From the NCBI RefSeq assembly GCF_001693515.2, contig NZ_CP042968.1:1302001-1366000 (forward strand): DNA of 64,000 nucleotides, written 5' to 3'. Both the position numbers and the translations under genes were made by a program. Below the pieces are notes generated by a model that saw nothing but the letters and a program-made list of their open reading frames with translations, did not search any database and was not told the DNA's origin. Positions 17,136 through 26,007 of the stretch are shown in pieces. Positions within the stretch are counted from its first letter, which is position 1. Each line of letters begins with the position of its first letter. The DNA is from Bradyrhizobium paxllaeri (GTDB taxonomy: Bacteria; Pseudomonadota; Alphaproteobacteria; Rhizobiales; Xanthobacteraceae).

Positions 17136-18672
17136 TCTTGGCAGTAGCTTTGTTGCAAGCGTCGCGCGAGATCCGGATGCGCTTGCGCTGGTCGATGGCG
17201 ATGTCCGCCTCACTTATCGCCAGTGGTACCGCAAGATTTCGGCGCTCGTGGCATCCTTCGACCAAATCGCGCTGAGGCCCGGCGACCATGTCGTCGCAGT
17301 GCTGCAGAACCGCTGGGAGGCGGCGACGCTGCATTGGGCCTGTCAATTGGCAGGCCTCGTCCTCACTCCCATCAACTGGCGCGCTAAGGCCGACGAGCTC
17401 GATTTCTGCATCGAAAATGCCGAGGCGCGCGCCGTGTTCTATCAGGATGTCTCCGCCGAGGCCGTCAGAAATGCCACACGTGCGGCCAGCCTGCAGCGCG
17501 TTGCGATCGGCATGAAGATCGACGGCGGCCTGGCCTTCGCGGAGATGGTGGGTGGCGCCGCTTCCGACGCCCTGCCGCGAGTTGGCGCCGATGCCTGGTC
17601 GATCATGCTCTACACCTCGGGCACGACATCGCGGCCAAAAGGTGTGCCGCGCCGTCATCGCGCCGAGCGGGCAGCGGCCGTGGCGCATGTAGCGCAGAAC
17701 CTCTACGGCCGGGGCGAGCGCACGCTTGGCGTGATGCCGCTCTATCACACCATGGGCGTCCGCTCCTTGCTCGCCATGTCCCTGATCGGCGGCGCCTTCA
17801 TCTGCCTGCCGCGTTACGACGCCCGCGAGGCGCTGGCGTTGATCGACCGTGAGAGGGTCAGCAATCTCTATCTGGTGCCGACGCTCTATCACGATCTCGT
17901 TCACCACGACGCGTTTGTCGCCACCGACATCTCAAGCGTTCGAAAGCTCGGCTTTGCCGGGGCCTCGATGACGGATCGACTGCTGAAGAAGCTGGCCGAT
18001 GTGTTCAAGCCTGAGCTGTTCGTCAATCACTACGGCAGCTCCGAGATCTACACCTTCACGATCGACCAGAATGCGCTGGCCAAGCCCGGCTCAGCCGGCA
18101 AGGCCGGCATCAACCAGCACATCAGGGTAGTCCGCATCAACTCCCGCTCGGTGGACGAACTGGCCGCACCGGGAGAGGAAGGCCAGATCATCGCCTCGCT
18201 CGCCGGCGACGAGGCGTTCGAGGGCTATTGGCGGCGGCCCGAAGCCGATGCCAAGGCGTTGCGCGAGGGCTGGTACCTTACCGGCGACACTGGCTTTATC
18301 GATGCCGAGGGCGATCTCTTCGTCACCGGCCGCGTCGATGACATGATCATCACCGGCGGCGAGAATGTTTCGCCGGTGGAGATCGAGAGCTGCTTGTCGC
18401 TGCATCCAGCGGTTTCCGAAGTGGCGGTGGTCGGTCTTGCCGACGAGAAATGGGGCAAGGTCGTCGCGGCCTTTATCAAGCGCAATCGGCCGGTGTCAGA
18501 GGCAGAGCTCGAGCAGTTCTGCCGCACCTCGGGCCTTGCCAACTTCAAGCGTCCGCGACGTTACGTCTTCATCGATGCCATCCCGAAATCACCGGTCGGC
18601 AAGCTGCTGCGGCGCCTGCTCGTCGCCGGAGAGTATGACGTCGAGCGCCAGCCGCCACCGGACGCGACCTGA
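17128..18672 (+). CDS. hmfD: acyl-CoA synthetase, probable 2-furoyl-CoA synthetase
   Basis: A 514-residue AMP-forming ligase of the ANL family, which activates a carboxylate to its CoA thioester through an acyl-adenylate. The phosphate-binding loop is YTSGTTSRPKG (about residue 165). Later marks are HYGSSE, GWYLTGDTGF, the hinge region in TGRVDDMIITGGENVSP, and the catalytic lysine in PKSPVGKLLR near the C-terminus. I chose 17128 because it overlaps the hmfC stop in the manner of the other genes in this operon; 17101 would add 9 residues inside hmfC. Among hmf genes this is HmfD, making 2-furoyl-CoA, the substrate of HmfABC. The substrate is inferred from context. Confidence 0.88.
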   Translation: MLDLGSSFVASVARDPDALALVDGDVRLTYRQWYRKISALVASFDQIALRPGDHVVAVLQNRWEAATLHWACQLAGLVLTPINWRAKADELDFCIENAEARAVFYQDVSAEAVRNATRAASLQRVAIGMKIDGGLAFAEMVGGAASDALPRVGADAWSIMLYTSGTTSRPKGVPRRHRAERAAAVAHVAQNLYGRGERTLGVMPLYHTMGVRSLLAMSLIGGAFICLPRYDAREALALIDRERVSNLYLVPTLYHDLVHHDAFVATDISSVRKLGFAGASMTDRLLKKLADVFKPELFVNHYGSSEIYTFTIDQNALAKPGSAGKAGINQHIRVVRINSRSVDELAAPGEEGQIIASLAGDEAFEGYWRRPEADAKALREGWYLTGDTGFIDAEGDLFVTGRVDDMIITGGENVSPVEIESCLSLHPAVSEVAVVGLADEKWGKVVAAFIKRNRPVSEAELEQFCRTSGLANFKRPRRYVFIDAIPKSPVGKLLRRLLVAGEYDVERQPPPDAT

Positions 18673-18699
18673 TCACTTACAAACAGAAGGAAGCAAGAA

Positions 18700-19506
18700 A
18701 TGCCGTCATCCTACACTTTTGCCGATCCTCGCCTGGCCAAGCTCGACGGGTTCAAGGTCGAGATCGATGAGGCGCGCGAACGCGCCGACATCATTCTTGG
18801 CCGGCCGCCCTATAACGTTGTCGCTATGCCGCAGCGCGACCAGCTGCGGCTGACCTTTGAAACACTCGACGAAGATCCGCGTGTTCGCGTGATCGTGCTG
18901 CGGGCCGAAGGCGAACATTTCTCCAGCGGCGGCAATATCGGCGGGTTCATGGAAGCGAGCCCCGAACATGTGTCGAAACTGGCCTGGAATATCGCAGCGC
19001 CTGCGCGCTGCGCCAAGCCGGTGATCGTGGCCAACCGCGGCTATTGTTTCGGTGTCGGTTTCGAGCTGTCGCTCGCCTGCGACTTCCGTATCGCCTCGGA
19101 GACCACGCAATATGCCCTGCCGGAACAGAAGCTCGGGCAAATCCCCGGGTCGGGCGGATCCGCACGCCTGCAGAAGATGGTCGGCATCACCCGCACGAAG
19201 GACATCGTGATGCGATCAAAGCGCATTTCGGCAAAGCAGGCGCTGGAATGGGGGATTGCGACCGAATGCGTGCCGGACGTCGAGCTGGAGAAGGCGACAG
19301 ATAGGCTCGTTGACGAGCTTCGTACCTTCTCGCCGCTGGCGCAGCGCACGGCGAAGAAGCTCTTGAACGACACCGAAGATTCGACGCTTTCGATCGCCAT
19401 CGAACTCGAAGGGCACTGCTACAGCCGTCTGCGCCAATCCGAGGACTTCAAGGAAGGCGTCGAAGCCTTCAACGCCAAGCGCCCGCCGAAATTCGTCGGG
19501 CGCTGA
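18700..19506 (+). CDS. hmfE: crotonase-fold enzyme, probable 2-oxoglutaroyl-CoA hydrolase
   Basis: A 268-residue enoyl-CoA hydratase/isomerase-family protein. The oxyanion-hole strand is EGEHFSSGGNIGGFMEA (about residue 67), and the second active-site helix is GYCFGVGFELSLACDFRIA (about 109). In the hmf pathway HmfE is a crotonase homologue proposed to release 2-oxoglutarate from its CoA ester. The A-B-C-D-E order here matches the furoate operon exactly. A hydratase on another acyl-CoA cannot be excluded from motifs. AAGGAAG precedes the ATG. It is the last gene of the operon; island-end repeats begin about 100 bases beyond. Confidence 0.82.
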   Translation: MPSSYTFADPRLAKLDGFKVEIDEARERADIILGRPPYNVVAMPQRDQLRLTFETLDEDPRVRVIVLRAEGEHFSSGGNIGGFMEASPEHVSKLAWNIAAPARCAKPVIVANRGYCFGVGFELSLACDFRIASETTQYALPEQKLGQIPGSGGSARLQKMVGITRTKDIVMRSKRISAKQALEWGIATECVPDVELEKATDRLVDELRTFSPLAQRTAKKLLNDTEDSTLSIAIELEGHCYSRLRQSEDFKEGVEAFNAKRPPKFVGR

Positions 19507-19599
19507 CGATGAGGAGGGGCGGATGCCGCCGGCGGGTAATCGTTGCGGCATTACCGCACCGCGCCGCCAGCCGGTTCGGTCGGTCTATAGAGCTCGAAA

Positions 19600-20140
19600 G
19601 TTCGTGGCGGCTTCGACCAGAGTCGCTCCGATCTGTAGCCGCCCTTCGCAAGCGGCCTCGGCTCTAGGGGCGCGGCAGCCCAAGCGTCGTAATTCATCGG
19701 CAATCGTCGGCTCATGCACATCCGTCTCGATGAATATTGCCGATCTGTACGTTCCGCTCGCAGGTTCTTTACCGTCGACAGGTCCTCCGATCGTAGAAAC
19801 CCGAGCTCTTGCTTGGACTGCTTCTGCGAAAATGCAGCCGAATCTACGATCGCGTGGAGAAATCGTAGCCAGATCGAAACCCGAGAAGTAGTTTGCGGAT
19901 TGCTGAAGCACGACTGAAAGCAACGAAGCGAGGCATTTCTGGTGCGGTACTCTAACGGAGGATGCAACGAAGGCCGCTAAGTGATTGATTTACTGGTGGG
20001 CCCGGCAGGACTCGAACCTGCAACCAGACCGTTATGAGCGGCAGAATATCGGTCAGTTTCGTTGATTTCCCCCTGTTTTTGTTGATTTTGATAGCATTTG
20101 TTGCGTTTCAGTCAGGCTGTTTCTGGTGCGAAACTGGTGT
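19600..20140 (-). repeat. island-end composite repeat, copy B, with tRNA-Met 3' half
   Basis: This gene-free stretch carries, in order: 19619-19790, matching 2418-2528 and 3428-3535; 19836-19920 (gccgaatctacgatc...), matching 28934-29000; and 19994-20044, the minus-strand 3' half of tRNA-Met(CAU) with intact gggcccacca end and ggttcgagtcc T-arm. The ~100-base block to 20139 ending gcgaaactggtg follows, as in copies A and C. The tRNA piece lacks any 5' half. It lies in the same orientation as copy A 16.2 kb away, and the two bracket the hmf-like genes. Confidence 0.75.
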
Positions 20141-20282
20141 CGTCCAGCGTTGCAGCCGTCGGCAAACGGGCAACGCGCTTCGGCTGTTGGATGAGAAGCA
20201 GAAGTCATACACCGCCGCAGCGGCGAAACGGTTGCTGCGACTGGTGAAGGGGTACAAGGGTTCGCAGCAACCGCACAGGAGC

Positions 20283-21080
20283 TCAGGCTGGGACAGAGGC
20301 GCGTTCCAGCGCGGCAATCAGCGCCGACGCGATCGGATGATCTGACCGCGGATTCTGCCCTGTGATGAGCTCGCGATCGATAATGACATTGGGTTCGAAG
20401 TCAGCGCCCGTGGTCACGTCGCCACCTGCCATCTGGAGCGCATCCGGCATCGTGAAGTACAGCTTGCCATGCAGGATGTGTTGTTCGATCGGCTTCTCTT
20501 CGGAGGCCGAGAACACCGTCATCTTATACCCGGTGTATTGCCAGCCCTTTCCCAGTTCCGCCGCCTTGGCGCCGTCCCCGGCGATCAGAGCAGCGCGGTA
20601 TCCCCTGGCATCCGGTAGGGCGGCCAGTGAAGCTATCGGCCCATGGCAGAGAAGCGCGGTTGGTTTCTTGCTCGTGTGGAAGTACCGCAGAATCTCGCCG
20701 AGTTCGGCGTCCTGCATGAGGTCGACGACCGGAGCCTGACCGCCGGGGACGAAAACGCCGAAGTAGTCACCCAGCCCAGCTTCGATGACCGAACGCAGCG
20801 TACGGACATTGTTCATCGACGCATCGCTCTCGAAGAAAGTGCGTGCCCGCTGGAAGGCCTTCTCGTCTCCGCCGAAATGTTGTGCGGAGTCTGAGGCGGG
20901 ATCGATGTGCGGCCTGGTGCCGTCGGGTGTAGCCAGCACCACGTCGTAGCCGGCATCGATCATGGCCATGACCGGCACGACTGTCTCGTTGAGGTATTGG
21001 CCCGTCGGCCCTGTGCGTTCTCCCTGAATCTCAATTCGGGTGGCGTTGGAGCCAACGACGAGCACTTTTCCTTTAGACAT
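20283..21080 (-). CDS. DJ-1/PfpI-family protein
   Basis: A 265-residue class-I glutamine-amidotransferase-like protein of the DJ-1/PfpI superfamily, whose members include glyoxalase III/deglycases and chaperones. The nucleophilic cysteine lies in the elbow ALLCHGPIAS (about residue 145), and the acidic partner is probably in VLVVGSN...PVMAMIDAGYDVVLATP at the N-terminus. FGVFVPGGQAP is the typical strand before the elbow. Its length fits the larger, Hsp31-like members. The AraC regulator on the same strand is 116 bases upstream. Together with the aldo-keto reductase and VOC genes nearby it suggests handling of reactive carbonyls, which is inference. Confidence 0.85.
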   Translation of the reverse strand: MSKGKVLVVGSNATRIEIQGERTGPTGQYLNETVVPVMAMIDAGYDVVLATPDGTRPHIDPASDSAQHFGGDEKAFQRARTFFESDASMNNVRTLRSVIEAGLGDYFGVFVPGGQAPVVDLMQDAELGEILRYFHTSKKPTALLCHGPIASLAALPDARGYRAALIAGDGAKAAELGKGWQYTGYKMTVFSASEEKPIEQHILHGKLYFTMPDALQMAGGDVTTGADFEPNVIIDRELITGQNPRSDHPIASALIAALERASVPA

Positions 21081-21196
21081 GGTATCTCCTGTTTGTTTGC
21101 TAGGATCGGATTAGAATTTCTAGCAAGCGAGGAGCGCGCGTATTTCCGAATCCTGCGGGATCATGCTCAATCCCTGCGGAATCTCGGCCATCGGGA

Positions 21197-22096
21197 TCAG
21201 CCGCTGCCATCGACTTGGCCGCCGCACAGCTCGCGATACTGACCCGGAGTGAGACTCGTGGCTTTGCGGAACACACGCGTGAAATTGGCCTGGGAGCCGA
21301 AACCGAATTCCAGAGCAATCTCGACCAGCGACAGGTTGTTGCGTGCCAGCTCTTGCCGCGCAGCCTGGACACGGCGATCGGTCACATAGCGGTGCGGTGA
21401 CAGTCCCGTCGCTTCGCGGAAAAGCCTGGAGAAATGAAACGGGCTGAGGCAGGCCTGTGCTGCCAGCTCCTCAAGTCGGATGTCGGTTGTGAGAGAAGCC
21501 TCGATATAGTCCAACACGCGCTGGAGTCTTCGTGGATCGAGCTGCGGTGACTTGTCCGGTGGGCGCCAGCGGTCGATCGTATAGTGCCCAAGAAGATGCG
21601 CGGCGAGCGCGATCTGAATGCCTTCCACGAACAACGTATCGGTCGGTTGGCGAGGACGATGAAGCAGGTCGCGAAGCGGTGAGCAGATGTGGAAGAGCAC
21701 CTGGTCCGTCAGGCCGTGGGCATAGGCGATCTGCACCTTCGCCGGATCGACATCAAAGTCGGCGAGGGCGCTTTGGTCGAGTAGTGCCGCAGGGAGATAG
21801 AGGTGAAGACATTCCATCCGGTCCGAAAGCTCGAGGCGGGTCTCCTGCGTTCCCACGGGTACGAGATAGCTCATGCCCGGCCGGGCAAGGCTCTGCTGTA
21901 CCTCGCCGTTGCCGTCGCGGCGGACCATTCCGCCGCCTGACAACAACATCACGATCTCCGTGCAGATCGGAACCGGCGTCGCCTGCTGTCCCGCCTCAAA
22001 CCGTCGATGCTCGACGCTCATCGCCGGCCAGTCGGCGGCCTCAGCGAGTTTCTCGCTGTTCTGGTATTTTTGACTGCCATGCGTGGCAAGCGTCAT
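21197..22096 (-). CDS. AraC-family transcriptional regulator
   Basis: A 299-residue regulator with a C-terminal AraC DNA-binding domain (about residues 185-290): IRLEELAAQACLSPFHFSRL and SLVEIALEFGFGSQANFTRV are the two helix-turn-helices, followed by the conserved LTPGQYREL. The N-terminal half is a divergent sensor domain. It lies upstream of the DJ-1 gene on the same strand and is divergent from the hydrolase at 22483, with a 386-base gap between. It is a candidate regulator of both directions. No inducer can be read from the sequence. Confidence 0.9.
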   Translation of the reverse strand: MTLATHGSQKYQNSEKLAEAADWPAMSVEHRRFEAGQQATPVPICTEIVMLLSGGGMVRRDGNGEVQQSLARPGMSYLVPVGTQETRLELSDRMECLHLYLPAALLDQSALADFDVDPAKVQIAYAHGLTDQVLFHICSPLRDLLHRPRQPTDTLFVEGIQIALAAHLLGHYTIDRWRPPDKSPQLDPRRLQRVLDYIEASLTTDIRLEELAAQACLSPFHFSRLFREATGLSPHRYVTDRRVQAARQELARNNLSLVEIALEFGFGSQANFTRVFRKATSLTPGQYRELCGGQVDGSG

Positions 22097-22482
22097 TGTG
22101 ACTCCCCCTTAACTGCGGCGAGTCCCGGCCCGTATCGCGAACGAACGCGGATTCCCGTCACGTGCACGGCCGGAATCCCGATCGCTACCAAGCCACGGAA
22201 ATCTCTCACAAGCGGTGAAACCGGGGCGCTGTGCCGATCCATGGCAATTGTTGGGTGAGCTCGCTGCTGAGTCCAGAGTCGAAGCGGTTAAAAGAGGTAA
22301 AAGGCAGGTAGAACAAAGGCTTGTTCAAGCACCCGATTGGGCTTCGCAAGCAGCGGTGACTTCGCAGGAGATGAGCAGGATTTGTCTCTCATCGCGCAGG
22401 AATCGAAAATACCGGAATGCACGCCTGATCTAGTGATGGCTCATCGAACAGCATGTCGCCGTTTCGAAGATTGGAGCCTGTC
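22097..22482. other. divergent intergenic region
   Basis: A 386-base gap between the divergent AraC gene and the alpha/beta hydrolase gene. It must contain the promoters of both, but I see no convincing dyad or repeat. Short open frames here lack protein-like features. Confidence 0.4.
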
Positions 22483-23244
22483 ATGAAGCCGATTATCTCC
22501 GCGCTTGCCGCGATATCGATCGCAACTGCTCAAGCCGCCCCTGCGGCTTCGGCCGAGAAAGGCGTTTCCATTGTTCTTGTCCATGGTGCCTTCGTCGACG
22601 GATCGGGGTGGAAAACGACTTACGACATTCTTTCAAATGCAGGCTACGAGGTGCTTGTCGTCCAGCAGCCGACGATCGCGCTTCGCGAAGATGTCGCGGA
22701 GACCGAACGGGTGATCGCCAAGGCTCGACATCCGGTGATCCTTGTCGGGCACTCCTATGGAGGGATGGTGATCACGGAAGCAGGCGACAATCCCAAAGTT
22801 CGCAGCCTGGTCTATCTCGCGGCATTCGCTCCCGATGCCGGAGAGTCAGTAAGCACGCTCGCAGAAGCGCCTGCGCCGGCGGGCGAGCACAAAGCTCCGC
22901 TCGTCGCCGAGGGCAATTACCTCCTCGTCGACGCCGAAAAATTCCCCTCGTCGTTCGCCGCCGATGTCGACATCGCCACAACGCGCTTCATGAGTGCCGC
23001 TCAACTCCCGTGGGGATTGCAGGCGGTGCAGACCAAAGTCAGTCGCGTGGCCTGGAAGACAAAGCCGACTTACTACATGGTGACGAGCGAGGATCATATG
23101 ATCCCCCCGACCGCGCAACGCAATATGGCCCGGCGGTCGGGTGCGAAAGTGGCGGAGCTGAAGAGCAGCCACGCGGTGATGTTGTCGCATCCGCGCGAGG
23201 TCGCAGCGTTCATAAAGAGCGCAGACACATCCGCTCATGACTGA
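22483..23244 (+). CDS. exported alpha/beta hydrolase
   Basis: A 253-residue alpha/beta-hydrolase-fold protein of the pyrethroid-esterase/methylesterase-like group. The oxyanion segment is IVLVHGAFVDGSGW, the nucleophile elbow is VGHSYGGMV (Ser about residue 89), and the catalytic histidine is in SSHAVMLSHP near the end. Starting at 22483 gives a signal peptide (KPIISALAAISIATAQAAPAASA), and GGAG lies just upstream; the in-frame ATG at 22453 adds a non-signal extension. It is the first gene of a same-direction group with the aldo-keto reductase, VOC and ABM genes. The substrate is unknown. Confidence 0.87.
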   Translation: MKPIISALAAISIATAQAAPAASAEKGVSIVLVHGAFVDGSGWKTTYDILSNAGYEVLVVQQPTIALREDVAETERVIAKARHPVILVGHSYGGMVITEAGDNPKVRSLVYLAAFAPDAGESVSTLAEAPAPAGEHKAPLVAEGNYLLVDAEKFPSSFAADVDIATTRFMSAAQLPWGLQAVQTKVSRVAWKTKPTYYMVTSEDHMIPPTAQRNMARRSGAKVAELKSSHAVMLSHPREVAAFIKSADTSAHD

Positions 23245-23337
23245 AATTGATCGCGGCAGAGCGTCGACCTCTTGGGTCGACGGTCTCGCGGTCATTCCGA
23301 AGGATGGCATGGTCTGCCCGAAACGGAGGATATGCAA

Positions 23338-24351
23338 ATGGTGCTCAAGGATATTCTGCCGGGCAAGCTGGGCTTTGGTGCCGCGCCGCTCGGCAACATG
23401 TTCCGCAACATCCCGGAGAAAGAAGCACGGGCGACGGTGAACGCGGCCTGGGACGACGGCATCCGGTACTTCGACAATGCGCCCTTCTATGGCGCGGGGC
23501 TTGCGGAGATCCGTATGGGCGCTGCCCTCGCCGGCAGACCGCGCGGCGATTACGTGATCAGCACCAAGGTCGGACGCTTGATCCTGGACGAGATCGAGGA
23601 TGTAAGCGCGCGTGACCTCGGCGAGAAGAGTGATGTCTTCAGGCACGGACGCCCGAACAAGATCATCAACGACTACTCGGAAGATGGGACGTTGCGTTCG
23701 ATCGAGGACAGCCTGAAGCGGCTGGGCACTGACCATATTGATATCGCCTTTGTGCATGACGTGGCACAGGACTTCTACGGCGATGAGTGGTTGGCGGTGT
23801 TCGAAAGTGCGCGCAAGGGCGCATTCAAGGCGCTTGATCGGCTACGCGACGAGCGTGTGATCAAGGCGTGGGGTCTCGGCGTCAACCGGGTGGAACCGAT
23901 CGAGTTGCTGCTTGCGCTAGAAGGTCCGCGCCCCGACGGTTTCCTGCTCGCGGGCCGATACACACTTCTCGATCATGCCCGGGCGCTTCAGCGGGTGATG
24001 CCGATGGCTGCGGAGCATGAGCTCGCTATCGTCGTCGGCGGCCCTTACAGCTCGGGGGCACTCGTTGGCGGTCCGAATTTCGAGTATGCGCCGGCGGCTC
24101 CGGAAATCCTCGACAAGGTGGCGCGTATCAAGGCGATTGCCGATCGCTACGGCACCAGCATGAAGGGTGCAGGCCTGCAGTTCGCGCTCGCGAATCCGGT
24201 GGTTGCGGCCGTGATCCCCGGCGCGAGCCGTCCGGAGCGCATCACTGAGGATCGCGCGGCCCTCGAAGAATCCATACCCGTCGATTTCTGGCGCGAACTT
24301 CGTTCGGCGGGTCTCGTCAATCCCGCTGCTCCTCTGCCCACGGCTGATTGA
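23338..24351 (+). CDS. aldo/keto reductase
   Basis: A 337-residue NAD(P)-dependent oxidoreductase of the aldo/keto reductase superfamily, in the group containing D-threo-aldose 1-dehydrogenase and pyridoxal 4-dehydrogenase. The catalytic tetrad is visible: Asp and Tyr in RYFDNAPFYGAG, Lys in ISTKVGRL, His in IAFVHDVAQDF. The C-terminal cofactor loop IPGASRPERI is present. I chose 23338 because GGAGGA ends 7 bases before it; the ATG at 23332 is too close to that site and the upstream 20 residues look non-coding. It lies 93 bases after the hydrolase, and 47 bases before the VOC gene. Confidence 0.9.
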   Translation: MVLKDILPGKLGFGAAPLGNMFRNIPEKEARATVNAAWDDGIRYFDNAPFYGAGLAEIRMGAALAGRPRGDYVISTKVGRLILDEIEDVSARDLGEKSDVFRHGRPNKIINDYSEDGTLRSIEDSLKRLGTDHIDIAFVHDVAQDFYGDEWLAVFESARKGAFKALDRLRDERVIKAWGLGVNRVEPIELLLALEGPRPDGFLLAGRYTLLDHARALQRVMPMAAEHELAIVVGGPYSSGALVGGPNFEYAPAAPEILDKVARIKAIADRYGTSMKGAGLQFALANPVVAAVIPGASRPERITEDRAALEESIPVDFWRELRSAGLVNPAAPLPTAD

Positions 24352-24398
24352 GCGGCCGGATAGCGCAGGCAATGCAACCAAAAACCAAGGAGAACGAA

Positions 24399-25247
24399 AT
24401 GACAGATGAAAACCACAACGCTCCCGAAATCGGCCGCCGGGCCATGCTTCGAACGGCCGGCGTAGCCGTGATCGCTGCGGTCGGCGGCACGCCGGCAACC
24501 ACACCGGCCGCCGCACGGGACACCGAGGGCATGTCGGCGGCCGAGCGCAATGAGGCGCCGCTTGGCGCGCGGCTCCAGGGAGTCCAGCATTTCGGGCTCA
24601 CCGTCCAGAACATGGAGCGGGCCTATGAATTTTATACCGCGGTGCTGGGCGGCACCGAGGTTTTCCGCCACGGCGACTTTCAGGGCGACGGGGTGCAGAA
24701 CACGCTGCTGGCCGACCAGGAAATCGAGGCGAATGCACGTGGCGTCAATCCGCGGACGATCGGCGTCCCTGATTTGCGGAGTGGCGCCCAGCGGCTCGAC
24801 GTCCGCTTCATCCAGTTCGACAATGTCGTCATCGAGTTACTGCAATATCGCGACGCCGATCAACCAATGGGCGCCTCGAAGAGCTTCGCCGAACCGGTGC
24901 AGCACATGAGCCCCGCCTTTCCGCGCATGATGCATATCTGCTTCCATGTTCGCGACGATGTCGACTTCAACAAGTTCATCGCCGATCTCGAAGCCGAATC
25001 CGCCCGCCGTGGCATGACGCAGGTGAGGGCGAACCGCACCGTCCGGGTCATGACCGAGGCGGAACGCAAGGCCGCTCCCCGCAGCGCCAACACGAACCGG
25101 GTCACCGACGCGCCGTCGGACGGTTGGGAACTGATCTATTGCAAGGGCCCTGAAGGTGAGCAACTCGAGTTCGTGAAAGCGCTCGGCCCCGTCAAGAAGC
25201 GATTCAGCGAAGCCCTGACGAAACGGCAACAGACAATCGCACGCTGA
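24399..25247 (+). CDS. VOC-superfamily (glyoxalase-like) protein with Tat-type leader
   Basis: A 282-residue protein. The N-terminus has a twin-arginine-like signal (GRRAMLRTAGVAVIAAVGG), so export in folded state is likely. Residues ~60-275 carry the vicinal-oxygen-chelate fold: QGVQHFGLTVQNMERAYEFY opens the first module and MMHICFHVRDDVDFNKFI the second; His in the first and last strands and Glu in GEQLEFVKA are candidate metal ligands. AAGGAGAACGAA precedes the ATG at 24399. The reaction is unknown; VOC proteins include glyoxalases and dioxygenases. Confidence 0.82.
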   Translation: MTDENHNAPEIGRRAMLRTAGVAVIAAVGGTPATTPAAARDTEGMSAAERNEAPLGARLQGVQHFGLTVQNMERAYEFYTAVLGGTEVFRHGDFQGDGVQNTLLADQEIEANARGVNPRTIGVPDLRSGAQRLDVRFIQFDNVVIELLQYRDADQPMGASKSFAEPVQHMSPAFPRMMHICFHVRDDVDFNKFIADLEAESARRGMTQVRANRTVRVMTEAERKAAPRSANTNRVTDAPSDGWELIYCKGPEGEQLEFVKALGPVKKRFSEALTKRQQTIAR

Positions 25248-25346
25248 TCCGCAAGGCCAGCGGTCGATCGGCCCCCGCCGGGACTGGCAGCGACGGCTTG
25301 CTAGCCCGGCGGCACGTTCATGATCATCAATGTGAAGGAATTCGTC

Positions 25347-25769
25347 ATGCAGACTCTCATCCGCAATTGTCTTGCAGCCATCCTGTTCGGCATCTTGCTA
25401 TCCATGCCAGTATCATTGGCGCACGCTCAGGAGGCGCCGCATGTGCGCTACCAGGAGATTCGGGAAGGCGCCTACTCGGTGGTGGCTCAGGTGCGGGCCA
25501 AGCCCGGCAAGGAAGATGCCCTGCGCGCAGCGACCTTGTCGCTCATTGCCCTGGTTCGCGGCGATCCCAAGAATCTCGTGTATTTTCTCCAGGAGGACCG
25601 CGCCAAGCCCGGCCACTTCGTATTCTACGAAATTTTTGCCAGCCAGGCTGATTTCGAAGCCCACAACGCCATGCCCTATGTTCAGGAATGGTTCGGCAAG
25701 TTGCCGGAGCTTGCCGATGGCGGCGTCGAGGTCATGCGGTTGGCGATCCTTGGCGAGTCCAAAAAATGA
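25347..25769 (+). CDS. exported ABM-domain (antibiotic biosynthesis monooxygenase-like) protein
   Basis: A 140-residue protein. From 25347 it starts with a clear signal peptide (IRNCLAAILFGILLSMPVSLAHA). The mature part is a ferredoxin-like ABM domain: SVVAQVRAKPGKEDALRAA, VYFLQEDRAKPGHFVFYEIF, then SQADFEAHNAMPYVQEWF. Such domains occur in quinol monooxygenases and in proteins of unknown function. GAAGGA precedes 25347; an ATG at 25320 would spoil the signal peptide. It closes the hydrolase-AKR-VOC-ABM run. Export of the VOC and ABM proteins suggests a periplasmic task shared by the group. Confidence 0.82.
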   Translation: MQTLIRNCLAAILFGILLSMPVSLAHAQEAPHVRYQEIREGAYSVVAQVRAKPGKEDALRAATLSLIALVRGDPKNLVYFLQEDRAKPGHFVFYEIFASQADFEAHNAMPYVQEWFGKLPELADGGVEVMRLAILGESKK

Positions 25770-26007
25770 TCAATCCTTAGGCAAGAAGTGCGCATCGCAA
25801 GACTGCAGATGACCATATGTCGGCATGCGCGCGTAGCCTCCTGCGATCGTGTCATATTGGAACGGGACCCTGAGCAGACGATCTTCGTCGCGGCTGGGCC
25901 GCGGCGAAATGTCCGCTACAGGCGAATTCCGAGCGAAATCCGGTCGACCCCAAGTTTGCGGCGCACTATGATTGCAGTCGATCTTGTAGATCGATTGGCG
26001 ATGATCA

